A DNA stretch of 64,000 nucleotides from Mesostigma viride (GCA_009746045.1 RPFO01000584.1:589471-653470); one strand, 5' to 3'. Positions 21,412-31,197 are shown, counted from the first letter of the stretch. Translations and numbers: made by a program. The notes: generated from the letters alone by a model not told the origin.

Positions 21412-22409
21412 GCTACTACCCCCCAGCCGTTGGCCAGTTCCTCAGCCACTGTTTCATGACCCATGGCTAGGTGCAGCTGATGAGCAAGCTCCTTGATATC
21501 TATGGAGTTGTCAACAGTAGGGGTTAGTGCTTTTATGTAAGGTTCCAGTACAGGGTGTTGGGAGGACAGTAAGGTTGCTGCCTCAAAATCAATTATGCCC
21601 TGGCTGCCATCCCCAATGGTAATGAGATCATCATCCTCAGAGTAAGCAAGGTGAGAGAACTCACATTTGTTTGGGTAGCGAGGCCTGTTGCACCGGCTGC
21701 CTGGAGCTGGCCAGGTTGTGCCTCGTGTAGTGGCAGCCTGGGCAGAGATCCACATTGTTGCCCAGTGTAGGGTTGTGGTTGCACTGGTTGCGGCTGTGCC
21801 CCGTCTGGAAGCACCTCAGGCACCTGACCCTTCCAGGGTTGCCAGGTTGCCTATTGTTGTTGTTGTTGTTGCCCTGTTGGGGCCGGTTGTTGTTGTTGTT
21901 ATTGCCCTGTGAGGGCATGTTGTTGGTATTGTTATTGTTAATTAATCGCAGCTTTTCTTGTTTGTTCATTGTATTGATTGAGAGGACGGTATCTTTGCTG
22001 CCTCAAAACCCACCATGGTTTGGTAACATTTTCGTTTGTTTGCTTGTAATGAGAGGACAGTAGCGTGCTGCCTCAACACCAGCCATGGCTTGGGAACGTT
22101 TCGTTTGTTTGTTTGTAGTGAGAGGACAGTATCTCTCTGTGCTGCCTCAACACCAACCATGGCTTGGGAACCGTTTCGTTTGTTTGTTTGTAGTGAGAGG
22201 ACAGTATCTCTCTGTGCTGCCTCAACACCAACCATGGTTTGGTAACAGTTTTGTTTGTTTGTTTGTTTTCTGTTAGTGTTTCTTGTTATTGCCTCCCGGT
22301 GAGCGTCAGCACCAGCCAGGTCTTTACCCGCAAGTACATGCGTTTGGTAATGGCTTCTGCCACTACTGCATGCGTTATTGATTACGTGCGGCTGCTTGGC
22401 AAGCTCCAT
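21384..22409 (-). CDS. Gag region with CCHC zinc knuckle and start of integrase (frameshifted)
   Basis: Minus-strand frames overlap here. 22409-21966 contains four copies of a repeat with core MVGVEAAQRDTVLSLQ. 21969-21661 is Asn-rich and carries a zinc knuckle, CLRCFQTGHSRNQC (C-x2-C-x4-H-x4-C). 21755-21384 continues in another frame with SIDIKELAHQLHLAMGHE, the histidines of the integrase zinc site. No protease lies between the zinc knuckle and integrase, the place where copia elements normally keep it. Frame changes could be decay or programmed. Confidence 0.75.
21978..22260. repeat. About 75-bp tandem repeat, 4 copies, in gag
   Basis: Units share tgctgcctcaacaccaacca, a gttt-cgtttgtttgtttgta run and gtgagaggacagtatctct. 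The first and last copies are diverged and the middle two nearly identical. Confidence 0.9.
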
Positions 22410-22746
22410 GTCTAGGGAGTTGACAGCAGTGGGTTTGATTAAGGGCCCTCAGCCCTGACATAGAGAGGATCAACAGTCTCCATAGAGGGTAGAGGCTGTG
22501 CTGCCAAGAAAGCAACAATACCCTTACACTCATCCCAAATAAAATGGGGAGATCTGCGTTCAAAAGACATGACATTCATTCAGATAACTCACGTTGGGGT
22601 GGACTGTGATACTTGTATCGTTTGCATATGCCGTCCAGCCCAGGCCGCCCACCGCCGGCGATGGGGATAGGCCAGGAGTGCTTTTATCACATAACAGCTG
22701 GAGCGTTTCTATGCTCCTCATGCTGCAGCGATAGCTTTCTGTTTGG

Positions 22747-23298
22747 TTATGATATGTTTAAAAGATAGCCACCGCTCTTGAGCATTATATCAGAGCATGC
22801 ATGAGGAAAGAAAGCAACGGACTTGCTTACGCTGGAAGCCCCAGGGGCCGGCGCAGGGCCGGTGCCTCCTGGGGGGTTGTTTTCCTGCCGCATTGCCGCC
22901 GCCATGGCTGCTCCAGCAGTGGGTGCTGCTGTCGCAGCCGCCGGGGAAGAGGGTTGGTCGGTGCCCCGTAGGGGAACCGGCTCCGCCACCGGCTGGCGCA
23001 CAGGGGAGGGGGGTTGTTCGGACTGCCTCGCGGCAGCCGGACCCTCCACCTGGCTGGTATTGTCATGGTTGTTCTTTTGTTTTCTTTTTCTTTGTCTTCT
23101 TTTTGTTTTGTTGTTATTGCATGCAGGCGCACCGACATCAGCCGGTGCCCTGTTGTCTGGCGGACGACGCTGATCATCATCGTCGTCCCCAAGATATAGT
23201 TTCTTTTTCTCTTTTCTTTTCTTTTTTTTTTTTTTTTCCAGTGCCGGTTTGAACCGTTGTTGAGTTTGATGTTGCTGAAGAGCGTTTATAAAATTCAA
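22747..23298 (-). CDS. Hypothetical low-complexity ORF at the 5' end of the IN-PR-RT element
   Basis: This 183-residue frame starts directly at the 5' LTR border. It is Lys-rich at the start, then Asp-rich, then Pro/Ala-rich, with no recognised motif. It could be an N-terminal Gag part or untranslated leader; the stretch from 22410 to 22746 holds nothing else I can name. Confidence 0.35.
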   Translation of the reverse strand: MNFINALQQHQTQQRFKPALEKKKKKKRKEKKKLYLGDDDDDQRRPPDNRAPADVGAPACNNNKTKRRQRKRKQKNNHDNTSQVEGPAAARQSEQPPSPVRQPVAEPVPLRGTDQPSSPAAATAAPTAGAAMAAAMRQENNPPGGTGPAPAPGASSVSKSVAFFPHACSDIMLKSGGYLLNIS

Positions 23299-24393
23299 GT
23301 TAGGAATGAGAAATGAACGACGTGATATATTGCTTGAGAATTAACACTGTATGCTGTGAGCAATGAATTGCTTGGTTCATTAGAAAATAGGTTTACCCTT
23401 TATCAACGTTCCTCTCACCGGCTGCGCCGCCAGTGACCGTTGGGTGCAGACCGTTGGCCCGAGGCCACACGATGACAGGTAGCCGTCTAGTCACTGCATC
23501 GTGCGATCACAGATCAATGCACGCTGCAGTACGGTCCCTATCTAGGATACTCTAGTACCGTCCAATGACAGGACACTACATATACTGGGTACTGACATCT
23601 GTCACGTACCTCAGTACCCAAAGTACCTATCTAGGGAAACGTATGCGACTCGACTAGCATTCCTATCTGCATAGCCCACGTGGTATCTGCATAGCCCACG
23701 CGTTATATTCACATACCAACTACTACATTTCGCCACCGCGGAAACCCAATTTATGCGAGAATGTGGTTCCGTCAATACGGCGGGGGTTACAAATTCAATT
23801 TCGAAGTTCGGTACCGTCGGATACCAGTAAAGCAACACTTATTATCTAGAATCGCGCCATTTGGCATCAATTGGCCAGTTCTGAAAATTCGATGAAATCT
23901 CTAGTCCTTGGTCGAATATTTCCCACCGATTCCGATGACGAAATTTGAGTACGAATTTCTTAGTACAGTCCACCGTTTTGTTCGGTTCAGTATATTCCCA
24001 CGCCGCTTGCTGACCTGACGGAGGCCAAATTCGTACTGAACACTAGCGAAAGTGCGCTCGATACTAAAAACTGCTACTTCCGAGATGTCTGACGGAATTC
24101 CTGCTAGGTCCATGCTTTGGTACTGGACGGATGCTGAAATTCACTGTGGCTCCGTCCGAACGAGGAAAATTGTCAGAAATCTACTCTCGATACGAACGTA
24201 ACGAATTTTCCTAGTATCTGACGCTCGGAGACCTGCCACCGTTTTCCCCTACTAGACCGAACCACATTCCCCGCTAAAAATGGTGTCCTAGGCGGCGAAA
24301 TGTAGTCGGCAACGTAGGTTTACAAGGCTTATTCATACGTTGTATTCACAATGCCTTTGAGACTTAGTCTACAGCAAAGCATGGAGACTAACT
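23298..24393 (-). repeat. 5' LTR of the IN-PR-RT element, interrupted by a MITE
   Basis: The sequence matches the left LTR from its first base to ccaac, then resumes at caacgtagg after the insertion. A short duplication of a piece containing gcatagcccacg distinguishes it from the other LTR. It is followed by the ACTGC duplication. Confidence 0.95.
23721..24309. mobile_element. MITE (589 bp) inserted in the 5' LTR
   Basis: The empty site is known from the other LTR (ccaacgtagg). The inserted piece starts tactacatttcgcc and ends ggcgaaatgtagtcgg, so it has inverted termini sharing ACTACATTTCGCC. caac is duplicated at the borders (23717-23720 and 24310-24313). No coding capacity is seen. Confidence 0.9.
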
Positions 24394-24398
24394 ACTGC
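24394..24398. repeat. Target site duplication ACTGC (right)
   Basis: It matches 17273-17277 and closes the element. Confidence 0.9.
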
Positions 24399-24570
24399 CT
24401 TTGAAATTCCAGGGCCTTCTGATTTGTATAAGGGTCCATATTGCATTATGTATGTCTCAAATCCCATTTTTCCGTACCCCCCAGGGGTTGGTGCTATTTA
24501 TGGCACCCAAAAGTCATAGATATGGCGGGACCAATGGCATGTCCCCAAGGAAATTCAACATAAATGCAGA

Positions 24571-25020
24571 CACGTGTGTAGTACTCCTACACACACAGAT
24601 CTCGAATGATTTATCTAGTACCAAATCCGAAATGCTTGCATCACTCCCCGGAAAGGAGAACTTTTGCGGATGACTGTAGGTGTAAGTTGGCGATGCCTTA
24701 TTAGGATCCGGAGACGTCCGTCCTATAGTCAGCAAAAGTTGGTGCGAGAGGTCCCCAGTTCGATTCCGGTCGGATTCATTTGCAGATCGCGTTTTCCGCG
24801 GACCGGCACTAATTAATTAATTAATTAGACTCGTGCTCCCGTTGGGGAGTCATGGAGCATTAACCCCGATGGATGGATGGGTGGGTGCAAACAGTCCTAC
24901 CGGTCTAAGCTATCTACATCAGCTACCTACGATATCTATCTAACAGCATTACTAACTACAACATCTATCTATACATATACCGGCACTAAACGCAAATGGT
25001 TTTCACCTTTGCGGCGTGCC
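24571..25020 (+). repeat. Dispersed repeat with tRNA-like core, copy 1
   Basis: It matches the minus strand of 58935-59207 at high identity over its whole length apart from a 168-bp insertion (24811-24978). The core (24717-24778) looks tRNA-derived: tccgtcc and ggtcgga pair at 6 of 7 positions as an acceptor stem, a tatagtcagc stretch resembles an A box, and agttcgattccgg resembles a B box. It is shorter (about 62 bases) than a true tRNA. I infer a SINE-like repeat. Sequence 24399-24570 just before it is non-coding. Confidence 0.65.
24811..24978 (-). mobile_element. 5'-truncated LINE tail inserted in the tRNA-like repeat
   Basis: ACCGGCACT is duplicated at 24802-24810 and 24979-24987, and the copy at 59 kb shows the uninterrupted site. 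On the minus strand the insert ends in a (TTAA)n tail preceded by ctccccaacgggag, similar to the 3' tail of the LINE at 56-58 kb. The rest includes an atctatct microsatellite. Confidence 0.75.
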
Positions 25021-25110
25021 AAATCAGAATAAATGCATGCTTGGTACTGGTCAAGGGGTAGCCAGAAATTGTTTTTAGGCCATATAATACAAACATATGT
25101 GCGAAGATGT

Positions 25111-25142
25111 GCAACTCAGTCCGTTTTTTAGGACTGAGTTGC
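25111..25142. repeat. ACTCAGTCC hairpin
   Basis: gcaactcagtcc and ggactgagttgc form a perfect 12-bp stem with an 8-base loop. The same stem core recurs at 17151-17176 and 63895-63941. Confidence 0.85.
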
Positions 25143-25147
25143 TACCA

Positions 25148-25808
25148 TTTAAGGGTTAACAGCCTTGACCGCCACAGCGAGACCCTGGGAATAGTGATAT
25201 CTTTCAAGGGGGAGGCTGCCTCTGCCTTCCAGTGCTAACTCATCAGAGGTCAAGATAACCCCTGGCATTCACAAGAAGTTCTGACCCAGGATGATGGCAG
25301 GCCCCTGATAGCCCTCTACCACGCAGAAGGTGGTGGGCACCCTTATTAAGATAGGCACACTCACTTCCCCTAGGATCATCATGGACACCTTTCCTGAGAA
25401 ATCAGACACAACAGGGCAACTGCCAGGTTTGGACATATCTGCAAACCTACAGCATCCTCTTCCCTGCATGATGACACTACACCTGTGAGTTGGTATCTAC
25501 CTCCATAATAGTGGCTGCCCAACACGACCCCCATCCCGTGAGCTTGGATACCTTGGGATCATGCTTGTTGTGCATGAGTGCTCGGATGACATCTGCCATG
25601 AGAGGCGCATGGGCCTTAGGTGGCAGCCCCGCCTGCTCCGGCCTTCAGTTGTGACAGGAATCTCAGCAGCCTCATCCTGCTCCACATCCTCCAGTAGGGA
25701 CATGCCATCATCCGCAACAGGAGTGTTAGCAGCTGCTGGCAGCCTGGCTCTGAGCCGGCTCCTCAAACCACCAGGGAGGGCCAGGCCCGTCTGCAGGCCA
25801 GATTGCAC
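25148..25808 (-). pseudogene. Decayed relative of the IN-PR-RT element (protease region)
   Basis: The frame from 25469 reads VSDFSGKVSMMILGEVSVPI and VVEGYQGPAIILGQNFL, then past a stop GVILTSDELALEG and SLPLERY. These align with the protease domain of the pol at 18139-21411 and the residues after it. Upstream (25808-25497) a GGLRSRLRARLP segment resembles ALRSRLAVALQ in the linker before that protease. In-frame stops show it is dead. This shows the linker-protease arrangement is shared by a family. Confidence 0.75.
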
Positions 25809-26035
25809 GTGGCCATTGCATTACCGAAAGAGGCAACATTCGTTTCCCTTGAAAATTCAAGTTCAACGGACGGCGCGCAAATTTCAGCATTCGGAGGAGG
25901 GGTGACATCAAGCCAAATTTGGTCGTTCTCTACCCTCCGTCGTCGGCAAAAAATTGGACGGGAAGGAGGTTTTTGGTCTTACCAAAATGAGCCCGTCGTC
26001 CAAATTTGCAAAAGGAAGGAGCAGTTTGGGCATTC

Positions 26036-26040
26036 CCGCG
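26036..26040. repeat. Target site duplication CCGCG (left)
   Basis: CCGCG precedes the left LTR and recurs at 31987-31991. Confidence 0.93.
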
Positions 26041-26818
26041 TGTTGGAAAGGTAGAGGAAACTAATGGGTTTTACACAATGCCTTGTGCTTGGCCTTGTTA
26101 CCCTTGCACCTTGCAGGTGATGAAAGACTGAGCTTGAAGACAATGGAAGAGAGACCAGAAAATGAGTTTTATTTCTTAGGCTGAGAGGTTAGGAAAAGAG
26201 GTACCTGGCCTTAGGAGCCAGTTTCTTTTTATACCTTTCTAGCTAGGAAGGATGACATCAGATGCTGATGTCATCATAGAAGCTTGTAGAAACATCTAAG
26301 CATATTCCCAGCATATTCTCAGTATATTCCAGGAATATTCCTGGAATATTCCTAGAACATTCCAAGGTCATTCTAGAAAGGTTCTAATGAGCTGGCATGA
26401 CAGTTGATTGCCAAATGTCCTCTGAACAATGTGCCACATCTAATGCTTAATAAAGTGACACATGGTTTCTACTTGGAATGACAAGTGTAATCCAATGAGT
26501 CTATCCACTTGTCAGTCAATGGAATGCAACACTTGTCACTATGAGCTTCCAACACATGTCAGCTCATGGAATGGACACTTGTCTACCAAAGAAGTACACC
26601 ACTTGTCAAGCATGGAAGTGATGCTACTAGACCAACTCAGGTACAAGAGATCTATGGCCAAATATAGGACTATGGCACATGAACATTGATCAGCTCATTG
26701 AGAGCAATTCATCTAACTTATCAAATCTATCAAATTCTCAGCCCTTGTGAAGTAAAACAAAGAAGAATAAAGTCAGGCTGGAATATAGTGTGGGCAGGTG
26801 GGTATATGATCCCCAACA
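26041..26818 (-). repeat. 3' LTR of the Ty1/copia element
   Basis: 778 bp, TGTTGG to CCAACA, nearly identical to 31210-31986. It contains a run of short direct repeats around cagcatattc and ggaatattcc. Confidence 0.97.
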
Positions 26819-26834
26819 CCCCCCTTAGCCAGCT
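26819..26834 (-). other. Polypurine tract of the Ty1/copia element
   Basis: On the minus strand ggctaaggggg abuts the 3' LTR start, the expected place for the plus-strand primer. Confidence 0.75.
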
Positions 26835-26846
26835 GAACACAAAGGA

Positions 26847-29800
26847 CTAAGTTGACATGAGTTTGCCACGCAGGGCAGTGAACCTGGCACGTGAAAGTGC
26901 CTTCGTCAGAAGATCAGCAAGCATGTCCTCCCCAGGACAATGCTTCATGGCGATGAGTCCCCCCTCCACCTTCTCCCGGATGAAATGGAAACGCACGTCA
27001 ATGTGCTTCGTGCGCTTGGGATGAACAGGGTCACGAGCGAGTGCCACGGCGCCTGTGTTGTCGCAGAAGACAGGCGTGGGCCCCTGAACTGGATGCCCCA
27101 GCTCCCCCAACATGTGCCTCAGTGGAAGCACTAGCTGGGTTACGCTGCTAGCAGCAATGTACTCCGCCTCGCAGGAAGACAGGGCGGTAACGTGCTGCTT
27201 GCGGCTGCACCACTCGACTGCGGCCCCCCTGAACATCACTACATTGCCAGAGACAGATCTGCGTGTCTCAGGGCAGTTCCCCCAATCGGCATCCGTCCAC
27301 CCCTCCAGCCCCCCTTGGCCACCATAGCGCAGTCCCAAGTCCTTGGTGTGGACAAGGTAGCGCACCACTCGCTTGGCCAGCTCCAAGTCGCCCTCCGTGG
27401 GTGCCTGCATGCATTGGGCCAGCTGGTTGACAGCAAAAGCAATGTCTGGGCGCGTCCATGTCGCGGCGTACATGAGAGCACCAACAATCTGCTGAAAGAG
27501 TTGATGGTTTGGGGCATCACACATTCCCCCCTCGCGACGGGGACTACCAGGCACTATAGGGGTGTGCACAGGGTGAGGGGTAGAAAGCCCAAAACGGGCA
27601 GCAATAGCTTCAATGTAGGGCCGTTGGTGCATGGTAAGGGAACGAGACGCAGGGTCGATAGTAAGGGAAACACCGAGGAAAAGAGAGGGATTGTCCGACT
27701 CAGTGATTTGAAAAGTATTAGCCAAACGGCGAGACCAGGATGCCAGCCAGGAAGGGGAAGGATGAGCAGCAAGAATGTCATCGACGTGCACGAACACGAA
27801 ACCACGAGACGAAGGGTAGTAATACAGGCACGCATCAATTTGGCTTTGGATGGCGCCGTCAGAAAGAAGGTGTGCACGGAACGTTTTATGCCAATTGCGT
27901 GGCGCTTGCTTGATGCCATACAAGCTGCGGTGCAGCTTCCACACAAGCACATCGCCATTGGCATCCCGCTCTTCAAAGCCAGTAGGGGGACGCACAAAGA
28001 CATCCTCCTGTAGGGGAGCATAGAGAAAAGCGGTTCGGACATCGAGCTGCTTGACAGTAAAGCCAGACGTGACAGCTAAAGCAAGAGCAAGTCGCACGGT
28101 GGACGCACGAACAGTGGGGGAAAAGACTTCATTAAAGTCGATACCTTCACGTTGGGCAAAACCTTTCACGACAAACCTGGCCTTGTGACGGCCGTCGGAC
28201 TTGACAGCAAATACCCACCGGGAAGGGAGGACCTTGGCACCGGCGGGCAAAGTACGCGGGCTCACAAGCGAGTATACTGCATGATCACGAATGCTATTAA
28301 TTTCGCTCAACATCGCAGCCCGCCACTCTGGACTGTTGTTAGCCTCAGTAAAGGAGACGGGAAGGGAAACGTCACTGCCAGTAAAATGCACTGTGTCAAA
28401 AAGATCACGAACTGACTGGTAATGCGGAAAAAAACGAGCCCATTTAGGCGACACCGTGACAGGGGGAGCATAGGTAGTAATCTCCATCGCGAGGGGTTCA
28501 CGGGTGCTACCGCAAAACATCAGCTCATCAGCAGTTGCCATGGCGACATTACCAGCTGGGTTACGTCGCAGCGCAGAGATTGTACTTTGCAGTCGAGCAG
28601 CACTTGAAGTGGCAGTGACCGGTGGACCAGCAGACAGCTCCCGTGCGTCACTTGGGGAGACGTCGTCAGTAGTTAGGACGGGCTGTGAAAAGTTTGGAGC
28701 ACCGTCGAGCGCCTCCGGAACTGGTCTAGGACTTGGGACGTTGACTGCATCAGGACTTGGTGCGTCCGCTCCCTCGTGGCGAAGCTCCTCAGGAATATCC
28801 CTTCTGGTGGCGTCCAGAAACCTCGCCTGAGACCGGGTGACCGGTCCGCTAGGTTCGGCCAGAGAATTTGGCTGAACTTCTGCTACAGCCGGAAGATCAG
28901 TTGGTGAAGTTTCCTCCAGTGCGGCAGAACTTTCCAGAAGCGGCGCAGGAGTTGGCATGGCCCCATTGCGCCAGGCCTCATTGAAGGTGACATGCAGGCG
29001 GCGAATGACATCCTTGGATTCTGGACGGTAAATGAGGTACGCCGGCGATTCCAGATCATAGCCGACGAAGATTCCAGGCAGAGCCTTGGCCTCCAGCTTG
29101 CCACGTGGGCCCTCCACCCGATAGAAGGCAGGGCAGCCGAAAATTCGAAGATTCGAGAGATCCGCATTGCGACCGGTGAGCAGGAAGTGTGGCGTGGCAC
29201 CTCCAGGATTCGAGCTAGACGGCAGGCGGTTAAGTATATAAACCGCGCAATTGAAGGCTAGTGCCCAGAATCCTTTGGGCAAACCGGCATGCGTGAGCAT
29301 TGCCAGTGTCATGCCCATGGCCAGACCCCACAGCCGCTCCGCCACTCCGTTCTGCTCAGGAGTGTAGGGGCTGGAGAACTCCTGGTGCACTCGGTGTTCA
29401 GCGCAGACGGCCCGCCACGCCTGCCCAGTGAAGACTGCGTCGTTGTCGGTCCGGAGAAGAATCGAACCGTTGTAGAAGGGGCGAATTTCGCGCGCGAGCA
29501 GCTGCTGTAGGGCGTCAACAGCCTCGTCCTTGTGTCGAAGCGGAAAGCACCATCGCCAGCGGGTAGCATCGTCGGTGAAGCCGAGCATGTAGCGGGCGCC
29601 TCCAATTGCTGGCTGCATCGGCCCGAGAATGTCGCTGTGAAGCTTGGCTCGGGGAACAGTCGATCGGAGCTGTCCAGGCGAAAATGAGCGCCTCTTGATG
29701 AAGCCAGCAGGGCAGGATGGGCAGCCAGGCGATGACAGGCGCCTCGAAAAAAGGTTAGACTCCGGAATGGCGGCCAGCCTCTTGATCCGATCTTCGCCAG

Positions 29801-31190
29801 CATGCCCAAGACGCCAGTGCCAGAGCAGGCTCGCCGGCCGCTCGATGGCCGTGGCAGCCATTGCCGCCTCGTCGCGCTCCGCAGGTAACACGTAGATGTT
29901 GTTCTGCAGCGCAATCTTGTGCGTCTCGTTGTCCAGCACCACTGTCTGCTCGGTGAGGTCGACTTTGTGGCCGTCCTTGGCGAGCTGCCCAGCTGATAGC
30001 AGTCGGGCGCTCAAGCCGGGCACGAAGAGCGCACCATTCAGGTGCACATGCTGGTTGGGCAGTTTGAGCCGAATCGTGCCCACTCCCGTCGCGCGAAGAC
30101 GTCCTCCTGATCCGACGATGTTCCTAGTGGTGGGGGTGAGGGACACAAAGTCAGTGCGGCATGGGGACATGTGGCTGCTTGCAGCGGAGTCCAGAACCCA
30201 GGCAGGGGGCTTGGGGCTATACTGCGTGAGTGCAGCAGCCTCCTGCGACGGCGCCGACTCGGCGATGGTGGTGAAGACGAAGCCCTCCGGCAGCTCCGCG
30301 GCCTCCTGGGTGTTGTTGGCCACGCTTCCGCCAGGTGAGGTCTCCTTCTTGGTCGCTTGGTTGCCCCTCCTGCGCTGGTTGCCCCGCCGTCCTTGGTTCT
30401 TGCTTCGTGGCTTGAGCTGGGAGTTCTTTTGCCAGCACTGGGTCTCCGCATGCCCACTCCTGTTGCAGTAGGCGCAGTGCTTCCTCTCACCACCCTTGTT
30501 GGCAGTGTGGAAAGCTTGACCTTGGGCTGGCTCCTCCTTGGTAGCTTGAGAAGGCCGTCCTCCCAGCAGCATGTCCTCCGCCTCCAGCAGCGCAGCCTTG
30601 ACCTCCTCCAAGCTGTCCTCCTCTTTGAAGTGCGCTGAAATCAGGGCAGGGCGATATCGGTCAGGCAGGCCGCTCTTGAGGATAGCCGCAAAATCTTGGT
30701 CGCTCATGACGCCTCCCACCGCACGGTAGTCCGCCAGCAGCAGCAATCCACGTAGGATATACTGCCCCATGGTCTCCCCAGGCTTCATTTGCAGCCGGTG
30801 AAGCTGAATCCTGAGGTCCATGCGGTGACTCTTGGTGAGCTTTTGTTGCTCGTAGACCTCCCTCAGCGTCTTGTAGAGCTTGCTGCCAGATTGGTCTGGC
30901 ACGAGCGATAGGATGCGCCTCGCTTCTCCCACAAGTGCAGCTGAGATGACAAGGCCAACAGCTTGGTCAGCCTTGCGGTCCTGCCTGGTGCCCAGCAGGA
31001 CGTCCTTAACCTCATAGAAGGAACAGAAACCCTCAAGAGATGTCTTGGTCTCCTCCCAGCCACGTAGGCTTGTGCCATCGAATTTCAGCACCATCTTGGA
31101 GCACACATTCAGCATAGGAGTGTAGTCGACGTCGCTTGCCATGGAGCTTGTAGCTGGGCTGGGTTTCTTGGTGGTCTTCTTGGAGCTCAT
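26847..31190 (-). CDS. Ty1/copia Gag-Pol polyprotein, 1,447 residues, intact
   Basis: A single open frame in canonical copia order. The Gag half has the helical UBN2-like region (ILRGLLLLADYRAVGG) and a CCHC zinc knuckle (CAYCNRSGHAETQC). Protease shows WVLDSAASSHMSP, with D-S-A where D-S-G is usual. Integrase follows with the GAG-pre-integrase zinc site (LWHWRLGHAG ... CPSC), D in LHSDILGP, D in LRTDNDAVF and E in PEQNGVAERL. RT has KARFVVKGFAQ, QLDVRTAFLY, YGIKQAPRNW and FVHVDDIL. RNase H has SSCEAEYIAASS and KHIDVRFHFIRE. The start ATG is about 20 bases after the primer site. Translation as one frame without a gag stop is common in copia elements. Confidence 0.97.
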   Translation of the reverse strand: MSSKKTTKKPSPATSSMASDVDYTPMLNVCSKMVLKFDGTSLRGWEETKTSLEGFCSFYEVKDVLLGTRQDRKADQAVGLVISAALVGEARRILSLVPDQSGSKLYKTLREVYEQQKLTKSHRMDLRIQLHRLQMKPGETMGQYILRGLLLLADYRAVGGVMSDQDFAAILKSGLPDRYRPALISAHFKEEDSLEEVKAALLEAEDMLLGGRPSQATKEEPAQGQAFHTANKGGERKHCAYCNRSGHAETQCWQKNSQLKPRSKNQGRRGNQRRRGNQATKKETSPGGSVANNTQEAAELPEGFVFTTIAESAPSQEAAALTQYSPKPPAWVLDSAASSHMSPCRTDFVSLTPTTRNIVGSGGRLRATGVGTIRLKLPNQHVHLNGALFVPGLSARLLSAGQLAKDGHKVDLTEQTVVLDNETHKIALQNNIYVLPAERDEAAMAATAIERPASLLWHWRLGHAGEDRIKRLAAIPESNLFSRRLSSPGCPSCPAGFIKRRSFSPGQLRSTVPRAKLHSDILGPMQPAIGGARYMLGFTDDATRWRWCFPLRHKDEAVDALQQLLAREIRPFYNGSILLRTDNDAVFTGQAWRAVCAEHRVHQEFSSPYTPEQNGVAERLWGLAMGMTLAMLTHAGLPKGFWALAFNCAVYILNRLPSSSNPGGATPHFLLTGRNADLSNLRIFGCPAFYRVEGPRGKLEAKALPGIFVGYDLESPAYLIYRPESKDVIRRLHVTFNEAWRNGAMPTPAPLLESSAALEETSPTDLPAVAEVQPNSLAEPSGPVTRSQARFLDATRRDIPEELRHEGADAPSPDAVNVPSPRPVPEALDGAPNFSQPVLTTDDVSPSDARELSAGPPVTATSSAARLQSTISALRRNPAGNVAMATADELMFCGSTREPLAMEITTYAPPVTVSPKWARFFPHYQSVRDLFDTVHFTGSDVSLPVSFTEANNSPEWRAAMLSEINSIRDHAVYSLVSPRTLPAGAKVLPSRWVFAVKSDGRHKARFVVKGFAQREGIDFNEVFSPTVRASTVRLALALAVTSGFTVKQLDVRTAFLYAPLQEDVFVRPPTGFEERDANGDVLVWKLHRSLYGIKQAPRNWHKTFRAHLLSDGAIQSQIDACLYYYPSSRGFVFVHVDDILAAHPSPSWLASWSRRLANTFQITESDNPSLFLGVSLTIDPASRSLTMHQRPYIEAIAARFGLSTPHPVHTPIVPGSPRREGGMCDAPNHQLFQQIVGALMYAATWTRPDIAFAVNQLAQCMQAPTEGDLELAKRVVRYLVHTKDLGLRYGGQGGLEGWTDADWGNCPETRRSVSGNVVMFRGAAVEWCSRKQHVTALSSCEAEYIAASSVTQLVLPLRHMLGELGHPVQGPTPVFCDNTGAVALARDPVHPKRTKHIDVRFHFIREKVEGGLIAMKHCPGEDMLADLLTKALSRARFTALRGKLMST

Positions 31191-31197
31191 GAAGATT

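Larger units (their letters stand above)
17278..24393 (-). mobile_element. LTR retrotransposon with integrase-protease-RT-RNase H order
   Basis: A complete element with two LTRs and a 5-bp target duplication (ACTGC). The LTRs end in AGTTAG and CTAACT instead of TG and CA. Coding is on the minus strand: a Gag region with zinc knuckle (about 22409-21661), then a pol frame with integrase, an aspartic-protease-like domain, RT and RNase H. RT and RNase H are copia-like, but the protease lies after the integrase. The 5' LTR (right side) has a 589-bp MITE inserted. Confidence 0.93.

Noticed and set aside
24717-24778. A functional tRNA gene
   Set aside because: Too short, with no clear anticodon arm and an imperfect T stem; better described as tRNA-like.
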